Shown: positions 1-7,976, numbered from the stretch's first letter. The stretch: 56,411 bases of DNA from Bacillota bacterium (GCA_023399275.1 JAEWQH010000111.1:1-56411); one strand, 5' to 3'. Program-made: numbers and translations. Notes: generated from the sequence alone by a model not told the origin.

Positions 1-750
1 CTGGCGCTGCTGAACTCCTTCAAGCCCATCGCGGCGATTCAGCGGAATTTTTTGACCTTTGACTTTAGCACGTTTACACTTGAGGCCTACGACAAGGTCA
101 TCACCATCCTTCGCTTTGGCGAGGGACTCTGGAACAACATCGTGATCACGATGCTCTCGATTGTGATGACCGTTGCGCTCGGCTCGCTGATGGCGTTTGC
201 CATCTCGCTCGTGAACTCAAAGTTCCTCCGGGCGGTCTACATGACGTCGATCCTACTGATCTGCATCCCGATCCACGCAATCATCCTGCAGCTGGTGCCG
301 CTGCTCAAAGCACTGGGGTTGCTGAACACCTACTGGGGCACCGCGTTTGTGTTTACGGCGCTGTCGCTCCCCGTTGCGGTCTTTTTGTACACGGGCTTTA
401 TGCGGACGCTTCCGCGCGAGCTCAGTGAGGCGGCCGTGGTGGACGGCTGCAGCCTGTGGCGCATCTACACCTCGATCTACATGCCGCTGATGAAGACCAT
501 CACCGTAACGGTGATCATCCTGCGCGCAACCTACATCTGGAACGACCTGCTGGTGAGCCTCGTTACGATCTCCGACGCGACGAAGACCATGCTGGTGCCC
601 AGAATGTATGCCTTCAATTCCAGCACATCCACGCGATGGGATCTGGTGTTGGCGTCGTCGGTGCTGGTCAGCCTGCCGGTGGCGGCACTGTATCTGTTCC
701 TGCAAAAATTCTATATGCGCGGCCTCGTATCCGGGGCGGTCAAAGAGTAA
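1..750 (+). CDS. Carbohydrate ABC transporter permease, MalG type (5' partial)
   Basis: Inner-membrane permease subunit of a carbohydrate ABC importer (binding-protein-dependent transport family). The reading frame is open from base 1, so the N-terminus lies outside the window; the first visible residues contain NSFKP, which follows the first membrane helix in MalG/UgpE-type permeases. Several hydrophobic segments follow. The cytoplasmic EAA loop, which docks onto the ATPase, reads EAAVVDGCSLWRI, and the end (RGLVSGAVKE) is typical of the family. It is followed by a YhcH-type sugar gene, suggesting uptake of an amino sugar, sialic acid or beta-glycan product. The substrate is inferred from context only. 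Confidence 0.9.
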   Translation: MALLNSFKPIAAIQRNFLTFDFSTFTLEAYDKVITILRFGEGLWNNIVITMLSIVMTVALGSLMAFAISLVNSKFLRAVYMTSILLICIPIHAIILQLVPLLKALGLLNTYWGTAFVFTALSLPVAVFLYTGFMRTLPRELSEAAVVDGCSLWRIYTSIYMPLMKTITVTVIILRATYIWNDLLVSLVTISDATKTMLVPRMYAFNSSTSTRWDLVLASSVLVSLPVAALYLFLQKFYMRGLVSGAVKE

Positions 751-853
751 CAAACGCAACGCGCACGACCCATGCCTCGCGCAAACCGCGTATGGCCTGG
801 TTTCCTGCGCGATCAAACGCACGCCGGTTCGGCGGAAGGAAAAGGAGCTTACC

Positions 854-1324
854 ATGATTTTTGACAGACTGGAACACGCAAAGCAATACTACGGCCTGGG
901 CCGCGGCATCGAGACGGTGCTTCGCTTTTTCGAGCAATATGCGGACGACGGGAAGGATCTGCCGGCGGAGCAGGCGCTGGACGGGGAGAAGATCTTTCTG
1001 ATCGGCCTCAACTACACCGGCGGAGAAGAAGACGGGGATGAGATGGAGGCCCACCGTGAATATGTGGATGTGATGTATGTGGTGGAGGGGGAGGAGAAGT
1101 TCTTTCACAAGCCGCTGGCCGACGTTGTTGGCCGCCAGTCGGCATACGACGCCGCGGACGACTGCGTAATGATGGAGATCGACCCGGATGCGACGCAGGT
1201 GCGCTTCCCGGCGGGGCACATCGCCGTCTTTTTCCCGCAGGATGCGCATCTGGCGGCGCAGCTCTGGCAAAAGCCCGGCAAGGTGCGCAAATGGATCGCC
1301 AAAGTACGCCTGGATACGCTGTAA
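854..1324 (+). CDS. YhcH/YjgK/YiaL (EbgC-like) family protein
   Basis: A 156-residue beta-sandwich protein of the YhcH/YjgK/YiaL family (DUF386), which includes EbgC and the sialic-acid-operon protein NanQ. Characterised members act on sugar anomers or assist sugar catabolism with a metal-bound cupin-like fold. Visible family landmarks are the start MIFDRLEHAKQYYGL, the segment MEAHREYVDVMYVVEGEE with its metal-binding-type His and Glu, and FPAGHIAVFFPQDAHLA near the C-terminus. The ATG at 854 was chosen because AAGGAG lies just upstream; the longer open frame has no such site. Downstream of an ABC permease gene, it probably serves the imported sugar. Confidence 0.85.
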   Translation: MIFDRLEHAKQYYGLGRGIETVLRFFEQYADDGKDLPAEQALDGEKIFLIGLNYTGGEEDGDEMEAHREYVDVMYVVEGEEKFFHKPLADVVGRQSAYDAADDCVMMEIDPDATQVRFPAGHIAVFFPQDAHLAAQLWQKPGKVRKWIAKVRLDTL

Positions 1325-1339
1325 CACGGGGGACGGGGT

Positions 1340-1687
1340 ATGGAAATACGACGCTTTGAACAGGACCATAGGATGAGCGATGTGGTCGTGCACGCAAACA
1401 CGGCCTATGTTGGCGGGCAGGTTTGCACGCAACGCGAAGGCATCCGCGAACAGGCGGAGGACACGCTCGCGATCATCGATCGCCTGCTGGCGCTCTGCGG
1501 CTCCGACAAGAGCCGAATCCTCAGCGTGATGATCTATCTTTCGGACATGGGCAACCTGCCCGCGTTCAACGAGGTGTGGGACGGCTGGATTGCTCCGGGT
1601 TGCGCGCCTGCGCGCGCCTGTGTCGGCGCGCAGATGGCGAGCGACAAATGCCTGGTTGAGATCATGCTGACGGCGGCGTGCGACTAG
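1340..1687 (+). CDS. RidA/YjgF family protein
   Basis: A 115-residue member of the RidA/YjgF/UK114 family, trimeric enzymes that hydrolyse reactive enamine/imine intermediates. Family signs are the strand AYVGGQVCTQ, the helix AEDTLAIIDRLLALCGSDKS, and the C-terminal pattern GCAPARACVGAQMA followed by VEIMLTAAC. The conserved substrate-carboxylate Arg is probably the Arg in PARACV. It lies 15 bp after the YhcH-like gene, probably the same transcript. RidA relatives are found in sugar and amino-acid operons, so the specific role is unclear. Confidence 0.88.
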   Translation: MEIRRFEQDHRMSDVVVHANTAYVGGQVCTQREGIREQAEDTLAIIDRLLALCGSDKSRILSVMIYLSDMGNLPAFNEVWDGWIAPGCAPARACVGAQMASDKCLVEIMLTAACD

Positions 1688-1735
1688 GCCGGGGCATGCC
1701 CGGGTAAAGCGCGGCGCAGAGATACGAAAACTGAA

Positions 1736-1770
1736 AAGGCCCGGTCCCCGAAAAGGAGCCCGGGCTTATT
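1736..1770. terminator. Intrinsic terminator between convergent genes
   Basis: A GC-rich hairpin (GGCCCGG arm, loop with GAAAA, CCCGGGC arm) followed by TTATTT. It sits between the end of the RidA gene and the end of the minus-strand kinase gene, so it can serve both directions. Confidence 0.6.
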
Positions 1771-1787
1771 TGGCGCAGAACACTCCG

Positions 1788-2867
1788 TCAGCGGCGCGCG
1801 GAGGATTCAGGCACGGCGGCCAGCTCGACGATATGCTGCATCTCGCCCCAGGCGGACTCCATCTCGCGCACCAGCTGGAGCTGCGTGCGCGCGCGGTCAA
1901 GATTTTGTCCTGCGCGGGAGACGTGAAAATAGGTGTCGCCCGCAAGGTGGTCCGCAAGAAAACGTATGCCGCATTCCAGCGTCATCATCTTGGCGCCGAC
2001 GGGCAGCATGGCGAGCTCGGCGCCGGTCAGGCTGACGCCGCAGGTGGAGAGATACCCCTTGACATAGGTTTCATACAGACCCAGATTGAAATGGACGCGG
2101 GAAAGATCGCGCTCGTCCTCGGCTGCGGTGGACGCGCCGAAGCGGATAGCGTCGCCGAAGTCGTTGACCGAGAGACCGGGCATAACGGTATCGAGGTCAA
2201 TGACGCAGAGCGCCTTGTTTGTCTGCGCGTCAAAGAGCACGTTGTTGATCTTCGTGTCGTTGTGCGTTACGCGAAGCGGCAGCCCGCCCGCCGCCTGCAG
2301 ATCGACCAGCGTGCGGGAGAAGTCCTCACGCGCGAGCACAAACTCGATCTCGCGGCGCACTTCGTTTCGTCGGCCGACGGCATCCTCGGAAACAGCGCGG
2401 TGAAACGCTTCGTATCGGGCGGGGGTGTCGTGAAAATGCGGGATCGTCTCCGTGAGCTGCTCCGCCGGGAAGTCCGAAAGCTGATTCTGAAAGCGGCCAA
2501 ACGCCACCGCACTCTCATAAAACAGCGCAGGCGTAGCGCTCTGATAGCATACGCTGCCCTCCACCAGCGCATATACGCGCCAGTATTCGCCGCTCTCCAC
2601 CGCATAGCTCGACCCGTCCAGCGCCGGAATCAGCCGCAGCACGCCGCGCGGGTCGGAGACCCTCTTGCGCAGGTGCGCGGTGACCTGCTCGATATTGCGC
2701 ATCAGCGCCTCGGGCCTGCGGAACACGTTTGTGTTGATGTGCTGGAGGATGTAGCGCGCGCCGTCTTCACAGACGACGAGCTGCGTGCCGTTGATGTGGC
2801 CGTTGCCGTACGGCTCGCTGGAGACGGGGGGAGAAGAGAGCGCAAAACGGGAAAGCACGGGATGCAT
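1788..2867 (-). CDS. Phosphotransferase, NahK-like N-acetylhexosamine kinase family
   Basis: A 359-residue cytoplasmic kinase of the aminoglycoside-phosphotransferase fold (APH family). The catalytic loop is visible as THNDTKINNVLF at residues 201-212 (HxD with Asn for Mg2+) and the metal-binding DLDTVMPG starts at 224. This wording closely resembles NahK/LnpB, the N-acetylhexosamine 1-kinase of bifidobacteria and clostridia that makes GlcNAc-1-P or GalNAc-1-P. The gene starts 43 bp after the GH3 glycosidase gene on the same strand, consistent with release and then phosphorylation of a sugar. Other sugar or choline kinases share the fold, so the substrate is an inference. Confidence 0.78.
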   Translation of the reverse strand: MHPVLSRFALSSPPVSSEPYGNGHINGTQLVVCEDGARYILQHINTNVFRRPEALMRNIEQVTAHLRKRVSDPRGVLRLIPALDGSSYAVESGEYWRVYALVEGSVCYQSATPALFYESAVAFGRFQNQLSDFPAEQLTETIPHFHDTPARYEAFHRAVSEDAVGRRNEVRREIEFVLAREDFSRTLVDLQAAGGLPLRVTHNDTKINNVLFDAQTNKALCVIDLDTVMPGLSVNDFGDAIRFGASTAAEDERDLSRVHFNLGLYETYVKGYLSTCGVSLTGAELAMLPVGAKMMTLECGIRFLADHLAGDTYFHVSRAGQNLDRARTQLQLVREMESAWGEMQHIVELAAVPESSARR

Positions 2868-2910
2868 GCTGGTGTTGATTCCTTCCGATTTGTTTTTCGG
2901 GATCGGCCGA

Positions 2911-5313
2911 CTATTCCGCCTTGCCGAGCAGGGCGCGAATGCCCCGGAATATGCGATGGTTGAGCAGGTCGACGATGCCCTCGATCTGGCGGGGCGTGAG
3001 GGGGGACTCCATGCTCATCAGCCGCAGCGGCGTGGTATAGAGGATGTGGTTCACGATGCCCGCAGCGACTTCGTCGGTCGCGAGCGCTTTTGTTGCGACC
3101 TTTTTCCCGATGAACGAGAGCAGCTTGCCAAGAAGCGTATGCTGCACCTCGCTGAGCGTGACATTGAGCGTATACGGCTCGCCGTCCGCGCGCTCCCGCG
3201 CGGGGATTTCACGCCCGAGCAACGCTGTAAAGGCGCTGTCCGGCACGGATAGCGCGCCTGAAAGGTCGTAGTAACAGGCTGCGTCCACGCGGTGATCCGG
3301 CACGTGCGCATCCGCATCCGGCTCGGCCTGAATGCGCGCGGAAAGGCGGATATCCCGACTGGAAGCCGCAAGCCGGATCTCGTATGCGCCGCCTTCGACG
3401 CGCCAATCCTGCACGGATACATCATAGTAGCTCAGATCGCGCCGCGAAAGCGTAAACGCCACGGACTGCGTCTCGCCAGGCGCAAGAAAAACTTTCTCGA
3501 AGCCCTTGAGCTCCTGCTCCGGCGTGAACATGACCTCGGAACGGTGGGAGACATAGAGCTGCACCACCTCCGCACCCGGCCGCCCGCCGGCATTGGTTAC
3601 GTCAAGCGTGACATTCAGCAGACCGCCCGGATTCAGCGCGGACGCGCTCAGCTTCAGATTGGAATAGACGAATGCGGTATAGGAAAGACCGTGTCCAAAT
3701 GGATAGCGAACGGCTTTTTGTGCGGTGTCGTAGTAGCGGTAACCAACAAAGATGCTCTCGCGGTACTCCACCGTGCGCGTGTAGCCGGGAAAATACCGAT
3801 AGCAGGGCGTATCCTCCAGCCGCAGTGGCCAGCTCTCGGCGAGCTTGCCGCTCGGGCAGGCGGTACCCGTTACGAGGTCCGCCGCCGCCCCGCCGACCGC
3901 TTCGCCGCATAGATGCATCAGCAGGATGGCTTTGACGCCGTCCGCCCAGCCGAGCTCGACCACCGAGCCGCAGGCCAAAATGACCGCAACGTTTGGGTTG
4001 ACTGCCGAGACGCGGCGAATCAGCTCTGCTTGATTCTCGGGCATGGCGAGGGATGCACGGTCGAAGCCCTCGGACTCGTAGCGATCCGGCAGGCCGGCGT
4101 AGATCAGCACGGCGTCTTTTCCGCGGGCAAGGTCGCAGGCCTCGGCGATCAGCGCCTCGTCCGGCGCGTCGTCTGCCTCGCGATAGCCCTCGGAAAAGTC
4201 GGCGCGCACGCCGAGCGCTTGCAGTTCTTCCAGCGGGCTGTCAACGCGAAGCGGTCGCACTTTGCTGCTGCCCGCGCCCTGATAGCGCGGAGATTTGGCG
4301 AACGCGCCGAGTACGGCAACGTGCGCAGCCGGCGAAATCGGAAGGAACGAGCCTTCGTTTTTGAGCAGAACGGCGCTCGCACGCGCTGCTTCGCGCGCGA
4401 GTGCATGGTGCGCATCCGCGCTGTATGGGGCGGTCTCGCGCGCCGCCGCCTTTTGCGCCAGCTCTACAACGCGCGCGGCGCAGAGATCCACGTCCTCCTC
4501 GCGCAGCACGCCGGAGGCGACTGCCTGCTCGATCTGCCTGTCGTGATCGGGCCCGACATACGGCATCTCCAGATCGAGGCCGGCCTGAACGCCGAGCACA
4601 CGGTCGTTGACTGCGCCCCAGTCGGATACGACAAGACCCGTAAAGCCGAAGCGATTGCGCAGCACGTCGTTCAGCAGCCAGCGGTTGTCGCTGGCATTGA
4701 CGCCCTTGACGCGGTTGTAGGAGCACATAACCGTCCACGGTTGCACGCGGCGCAGCACGCGCTCGAATGAGGAGAGATACAGCTCAAACATCGCCCGCTC
4801 GTCCACCACAGCGTCCGTGGTGAGGCGGCGGTATTCTTGATTGTTGAGCGCGAAGTGCTTCATGGAGGTACCGACGCCAAGGCCCTGCACGCCCTCGATA
4901 TAGGCCGCGGCGAGCTCGCCCGAGACGACAGGGTCCTCGCTGAAATACTCGAAGTTTCGGCCGCACAGCGGGCTGCGCTTGCAATTCAGCCCCGGCCCGA
5001 GCAGCACATCGATGCCTTCCGCACGGCATTCCTGCGCAAGCGCTGCGCCGATGCGGCCAAGCAGCGCGCGGTCAAACGAGCAGGCCGTGGCGCAGGCCGT
5101 TGGGAAACAGGTGGCGCGAACGGTATCGATACGCCCGTCGTTGCCCCTGACCTCCTTGCGCAGGCCATGCGGCCCGTCCGATACCGTGACGGCGGCAAGA
5201 CCCGCGCGGGGGATCGCTTTGGTACGCCACTTATCCGCGCCGGAAAGCAGGCCCGCCTTTTCGGAAAGCGTCAGCTCGGAGACGATTTGGCTGGGTGTTT
5301 TACGTTGTTCCAT
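2911..5313 (-). CDS. Glycoside hydrolase family 3 protein (beta-glycosidase)
   Basis: An 800-residue GH3 enzyme expected to hydrolyse beta-linked sugars with retention. The N-terminal TIM-barrel shows MKHFALNNQE (about 151-160) and the nucleophile Asp 231 in GLVVSDWGA. A C-terminal alpha/beta sandwich and a fibronectin-III-like domain (ending near YYDVSVQDWRVEGG) follow, then about 140 extra residues of unclear fold. No signal peptide is seen, so it is probably cytoplasmic and acts on imported oligosaccharides. The ATG at 5313 was chosen because AGGAGG lies 7 bp upstream; the TTG-type extension begins before it. The NahK-like kinase gene follows in the same operon. Beta-glucosidase is the most likely activity, but beta-xylosidase or beta-N-acetylhexosaminidase is possible. 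Confidence 0.9.
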   Translation of the reverse strand: MEQRKTPSQIVSELTLSEKAGLLSGADKWRTKAIPRAGLAAVTVSDGPHGLRKEVRGNDGRIDTVRATCFPTACATACSFDRALLGRIGAALAQECRAEGIDVLLGPGLNCKRSPLCGRNFEYFSEDPVVSGELAAAYIEGVQGLGVGTSMKHFALNNQEYRRLTTDAVVDERAMFELYLSSFERVLRRVQPWTVMCSYNRVKGVNASDNRWLLNDVLRNRFGFTGLVVSDWGAVNDRVLGVQAGLDLEMPYVGPDHDRQIEQAVASGVLREEDVDLCAARVVELAQKAAARETAPYSADAHHALAREAARASAVLLKNEGSFLPISPAAHVAVLGAFAKSPRYQGAGSSKVRPLRVDSPLEELQALGVRADFSEGYREADDAPDEALIAEACDLARGKDAVLIYAGLPDRYESEGFDRASLAMPENQAELIRRVSAVNPNVAVILACGSVVELGWADGVKAILLMHLCGEAVGGAAADLVTGTACPSGKLAESWPLRLEDTPCYRYFPGYTRTVEYRESIFVGYRYYDTAQKAVRYPFGHGLSYTAFVYSNLKLSASALNPGGLLNVTLDVTNAGGRPGAEVVQLYVSHRSEVMFTPEQELKGFEKVFLAPGETQSVAFTLSRRDLSYYDVSVQDWRVEGGAYEIRLAASSRDIRLSARIQAEPDADAHVPDHRVDAACYYDLSGALSVPDSAFTALLGREIPARERADGEPYTLNVTLSEVQHTLLGKLLSFIGKKVATKALATDEVAAGIVNHILYTTPLRLMSMESPLTPRQIEGIVDLLNHRIFRGIRALLGKAE

Positions 5314-5479
5314 ACCGCACCTCCTGATTTGCAAACAGTATACCACGGATAAGCGTTTTTCAAAACAGCGGATGTTCCGTATGCGTCAAAAAAATGACGA
5401 TTTGATGTAACAGCCGCGCGCGGCGGAGCCTCCCATGCGGCGCGTGCGGAATCTCGCAAAGATATATTCGTGTAACCGG

Positions 5480-5508
5480 TTGACAACGCTGCAAATGTAT
5501 GATAGCGT
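5480..5508 (+). promoter_or_regulatory. Candidate promoter of riboswitch operon
   Basis: A perfect -35 box TTGACA at 5480-5485 precedes the riboswitch. No -10 with ideal spacing is clear: TATGAT at 5498-5503 is only 12 bp away and TAGCGT at 5503-5508 is a weak match at 17 bp. The start point is therefore uncertain. Confidence 0.35.
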
Positions 5509-5524
5509 AGCGCTAGGTTTAAGA

Positions 5525-5616
5525 GCAACTCCCACGATAGAGGCAAAACCCGCGAAAGCGGGTGACGCAAAGCTAAAGGGCCTAAGGGCGCATATGCGCC
5601 GATGGTAGCCAGTTGC
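5525..5616 (+). promoter_or_regulatory. Cyclic di-GMP-I riboswitch (GEMM-I aptamer)
   Basis: The sequence matches the GEMM-I c-di-GMP aptamer. The closing stem P1 is GCAACT (5525-5530) with AGTTGC (5611-5616). The core CACGATAGAGGCAAAACC is followed by a hairpin capped by a GAAA tetraloop (ACCCGCGAAAGCGGGT), then GACGCAAAGC, then the second arm with CCTAAG...GATGG, which is the expected docking receptor for the GNRA loop. A terminator hairpin follows at 5667-5699 and then the four-gene operon at 5762-7939. It should make transcription of that operon dependent on c-di-GMP. Confidence 0.93.
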
Positions 5617-5666
5617 CGAATTGAGTGTTCTTCCGGAAAACAGCATGTGTTTGAAGAACATATTTT

Positions 5667-5699
5667 GGCAGCATGGCGACGAAAAGCTGGCTGCTTTTT
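5667..5699 (+). terminator. Riboswitch-controlled intrinsic terminator
   Basis: A hairpin GGCAGC...GCTGC followed by five T bases lies 50 bp after the aptamer and before the first gene. Its 3' arm contains AGCTGGC (5685-5691), which can also pair with GCCAGTT (5608-5614) in the 3' part of the aptamer, giving a mutually exclusive antiterminator. If so, c-di-GMP binding would favour termination (off switch). The direction is an inference from pairing by eye. Confidence 0.75.
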
Positions 5700-5761
5700 A
5701 TTTGTTTTCGAACCGGGGAGTGTAGATCGAACCGATATATGAACGTTTGGAGGGGAAAACG

Positions 5762-6142
5762 ATGAAAAAAAAGTTGACGGCAATCCTGGTTTGCGTGGTG
5801 CTTCTTGTCATGGTGATCCCTGGCGTGGCAAACGCACAGGGCTATGACGCTTCTCCCGCCGGTATGGTTTCCATGCAGTCCGCGCGCTACAGCGACGCGC
5901 AGTTCAGAACGCTGGAGCGCATGGTGGACGCGGCAAACCGTCAGATCGAAATCGCTGTGATGCTTGCGCAGATCACGCCGTGGAACGACGTGCCGTGGCT
6001 GCTTGCAATGGTGGACAACATCGTGGCGCCCGTATTTGCATATGCAAATGCCATAGGCGCGCGGGTGGTTTGCGAATACACGTTGTATCAGATCGACGGG
6101 CAGTCCGTTTGGATCGACCCGCTGCGCGTTATCCCGCTCTGA
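5762..6142 (+). CDS. Small secreted protein of unknown function
   Basis: A 126-residue protein with a clear signal peptide: MKKK, a hydrophobic stretch, and a cleavage site after VANA near residue 24. The mature part is about 100 residues, mostly helical (SARYSDAQFRTLERMVDAAN) with hydrophobic stretches, and contains a single Cys. I do not recognise a family. The ATG at 5762 has GGAGGGG upstream. It is the first gene behind the c-di-GMP riboswitch and is followed 36 bp later by a nucleotidyltransferase gene. Secreted or surface proteins are frequent targets of c-di-GMP riboswitches, so a role in surface behaviour is plausible but unproven. Confidence 0.8.
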   Translation: MKKKLTAILVCVVLLVMVIPGVANAQGYDASPAGMVSMQSARYSDAQFRTLERMVDAANRQIEIAVMLAQITPWNDVPWLLAMVDNIVAPVFAYANAIGARVVCEYTLYQIDGQSVWIDPLRVIPL

Positions 6143-6178
6143 TCCGCGCGCTGAGCGCTGGGTGCGGCAGGAGCGGAC

Positions 6179-6517
6179 ATGATTCGAACCAGCAGCGATT
6201 TTGAAGGCTTGTTTGGCAGCTATGCCGCGCAGATGCGCGGCATTTGCCGCGCCATCCGCGATCTGCCGGATGTTGAGAAGATCGTGCTCTACGGCTCCTT
6301 TGCCAAGGGGTGCGCGGACAGCGAGAGCGACGTCGACCTAGCGGTGTTCTTCAACAGCGCGGATGCGCGATTGCTGCGGCAATACCGGCAGCTTGCGCGC
6401 ATCTGCGCAAACGCACGAATCGATATTCAGGTACAACCGTTTCACACCTATGAATTAGTTACGCCGTGTGGTATTATAGAAGAAATTGAAGCGTACGGAT
6501 TGGAGCTTTGCCCCTGA
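6179..6517 (+). CDS. MNT-type nucleotidyltransferase domain protein
   Basis: A 112-residue minimal nucleotidyltransferase (MNT) of the polymerase-beta superfamily. The active-site signature is intact: GSFAKGCADSESDVDLAVFF (about residues 40-59, GS then DxD) and a third acidic residue in the strand RIDIQV. Such proteins transfer AMP or oligo-AMP to a partner, classically to a HEPN protein encoded next door (MntA-HepT), or act with a HEPN protein as a two-part enzyme. Here the HEPN gene is in the same operon but separated by an HD-GYP gene. Expression should follow the upstream c-di-GMP riboswitch. Substrate unknown. Confidence 0.85.
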   Translation: MIRTSSDFEGLFGSYAAQMRGICRAIRDLPDVEKIVLYGSFAKGCADSESDVDLAVFFNSADARLLRQYRQLARICANARIDIQVQPFHTYELVTPCGIIEEIEAYGLELCP

Positions 6518-6555
6518 TCAGGGTCGCCGGAACGCGGCGGGCTCCCGGTGGTGAA

Positions 6556-7476
6556 ATGGACGGCATACAGTTTAACCGAAAAACGGCGGCGGAGGAGTCC
6601 GCTGCGGAAAACGGGTCCAGCGCCGAACTGCTGGCAAAGCAGGGTGACCTGGAAGTGATGCTCTACCGCATCAACGGTGAGTCTGTCGTTTGGCTGTATC
6701 CGGCGAGCGACCCCGGCGCAATTGAGTATTTCTTCATACACGAGGGCGGCGTCGATCTGGCGATGGACGACGGCCTGGTGTCCCTCGGCGCGGGAGAATC
6801 CTTTACGGTGTGCGCGCTGAATCGGGATGTACCCGTAAAAATACGAGGGGATACGAAGATCCTTTATGTGACGAACTGCCCGGTTTACGAGGCGGTGGCG
6901 CACTTTGACGAGAGCCTCAAGGAACTGCTCACCCGCATCGATGAAAAGGACAACTACACCTCGCGCCACAGCAAGGCGGTTTTACAGTATTCGCTGGCAC
7001 TCTATGATGCGATGCAGGATCGCGGGCCCGATATCCCGCGGGACGATCTCGCCGTGGCCGCGCTGTTTCATGATGTGGGAAAGTGCTTTGTGCCGGTCGA
7101 GATTTTGCAAAAGCCGGACAAGCTGGATCCGGCGGAGCTGCGCTATATCCTGCGGCACCCGGTGGACAGCGGGCGCATGCTGTTGCCGAACTTCGGCGAA
7201 CAGATCGCCGAAATTGCGCGCAACCACCACGAGCGGCTCGACGGAAGCGGGTATCCGCGCGGGCTTACGGGAGAGGACATCAGCTTAGCGTCGCAGATCG
7301 TTGCCGTGGCGGACGTGTTTGACGCCATGACCACCGATCGCGGTTACAACGCGGTCAAGACGTTTTCACAGGCGGCAGAAGAGCTTGCGGCGCTTACGCA
7401 TCAATTTGACAGCAGAATTACCGTCGTGCTGCAGGAGCTTGTCGCCGGCGGTGCGTTTGAAGAAGGGGAGACATGA
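6556..7476 (+). CDS. Cupin-HD-GYP domain protein, probable c-di-GMP phosphodiesterase
   Basis: A 306-residue protein with an N-terminal cupin-like barrel (about 40-110, including FFIHEGGVDLAMDDG) and a C-terminal HD-GYP domain (about 125-300). The HD-GYP metal and signature residues are present: FHDVGK, RHPVDSG, NHHERLDGSGYP and VADVFDAMTTDRGY. HD-GYP proteins hydrolyse c-di-GMP to pGpG or GMP. The cupin part may sense a small ligand. The ATG at 6556 was preferred over a TTG at 6508, whose GGAG is only 2 bp away; the ATG itself has a weak GGTGG site. The gene is in a c-di-GMP-riboswitch operon, so its product may alter the signal that controls it. Confidence 0.85.
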   Translation: MDGIQFNRKTAAEESAAENGSSAELLAKQGDLEVMLYRINGESVVWLYPASDPGAIEYFFIHEGGVDLAMDDGLVSLGAGESFTVCALNRDVPVKIRGDTKILYVTNCPVYEAVAHFDESLKELLTRIDEKDNYTSRHSKAVLQYSLALYDAMQDRGPDIPRDDLAVAALFHDVGKCFVPVEILQKPDKLDPAELRYILRHPVDSGRMLLPNFGEQIAEIARNHHERLDGSGYPRGLTGEDISLASQIVAVADVFDAMTTDRGYNAVKTFSQAAEELAALTHQFDSRITVVLQELVAGGAFEEGET

Positions 7477-7480
7477 GCGC

Positions 7481-7939
7481 GTGAACAAACGGGAGAAATG
7501 CGGATATTGGCTGATGCTGTCTGACTACGACATCGGCACCATCGATGTCCTGCTTCAGGGCGAGCGGTGGGTCTACGTCGCCTACCTCTGTCAGCAGGCG
7601 GTAGAGCGGCAACTCAAGGGGATGTACGTCTACTTTCTTGGCGCGGAGCCGCCCAAGACGCACAACGTCAACTTCCTTTTTCTCAAGGTTACGGCAAGCG
7701 AAGCGTTTCGCGCGGAGGCGGACAAGGCGCGCTTTGAGGAACGCAAAAACGATTGCGAAGACTATCTGATGGACGTGATGTTTTACTACATGTCCGATTA
7801 CCCGTTTTCCTATAAGAACATCTCATCCCGCTTTGTGGACGGAGCGCTGGCAAAACAGCTGCATCAAAAGACGCTGGTATACGTTGCGTGGCTGCGCTCG
7901 TTTTTGCCGGAGATCGCGATTCCGCAGATTCCATCCTGA
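7481..7939 (+). CDS. HEPN domain protein
   Basis: A 152-residue all-helical HEPN protein (PF05168-like). The key stretch is YLCQQAVERQLKGMYVYF followed by KTHNVNFLFLKV, typical of HEPN proteins paired with minimal nucleotidyltransferases. The R-x4-6-H RNase motif of HepT toxins is absent: the arginines near the end have no His at that spacing. It is therefore more likely a nucleotide- or substrate-binding partner of the MNT protein encoded at 6179 than an RNase toxin. The GTG at 7481 has AGGGGAG upstream and begins 4 bp after the HD-GYP stop codon, indicating tight coupling. Confidence 0.82.
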   Translation: MNKREKCGYWLMLSDYDIGTIDVLLQGERWVYVAYLCQQAVERQLKGMYVYFLGAEPPKTHNVNFLFLKVTASEAFRAEADKARFEERKNDCEDYLMDVMFYYMSDYPFSYKNISSRFVDGALAKQLHQKTLVYVAWLRSFLPEIAIPQIPS

Positions 7940-7976
7940 GCGGAGGAAGCAAGCGGAGAGCCTAAATAGTCAACTG

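Noticed and set aside
1770..2963. 397-codon plus-strand open frame over the NahK-like gene
   Set aside because: Antisense to the kinase with HND and DLD catalytic motifs; no signature of its own.
6508..6555. TTG start at 6508 for the HD-GYP gene
   Set aside because: GGAG is only 2 bp away and the extra residues are not domain-like; ATG at 6556 is preferred.
6179..7939. Classical MntA-HepT toxin-antitoxin pair
   Set aside because: The genes are not adjacent and the HEPN protein lacks the R-x4-6-H RNase motif; kept as an open alternative only.
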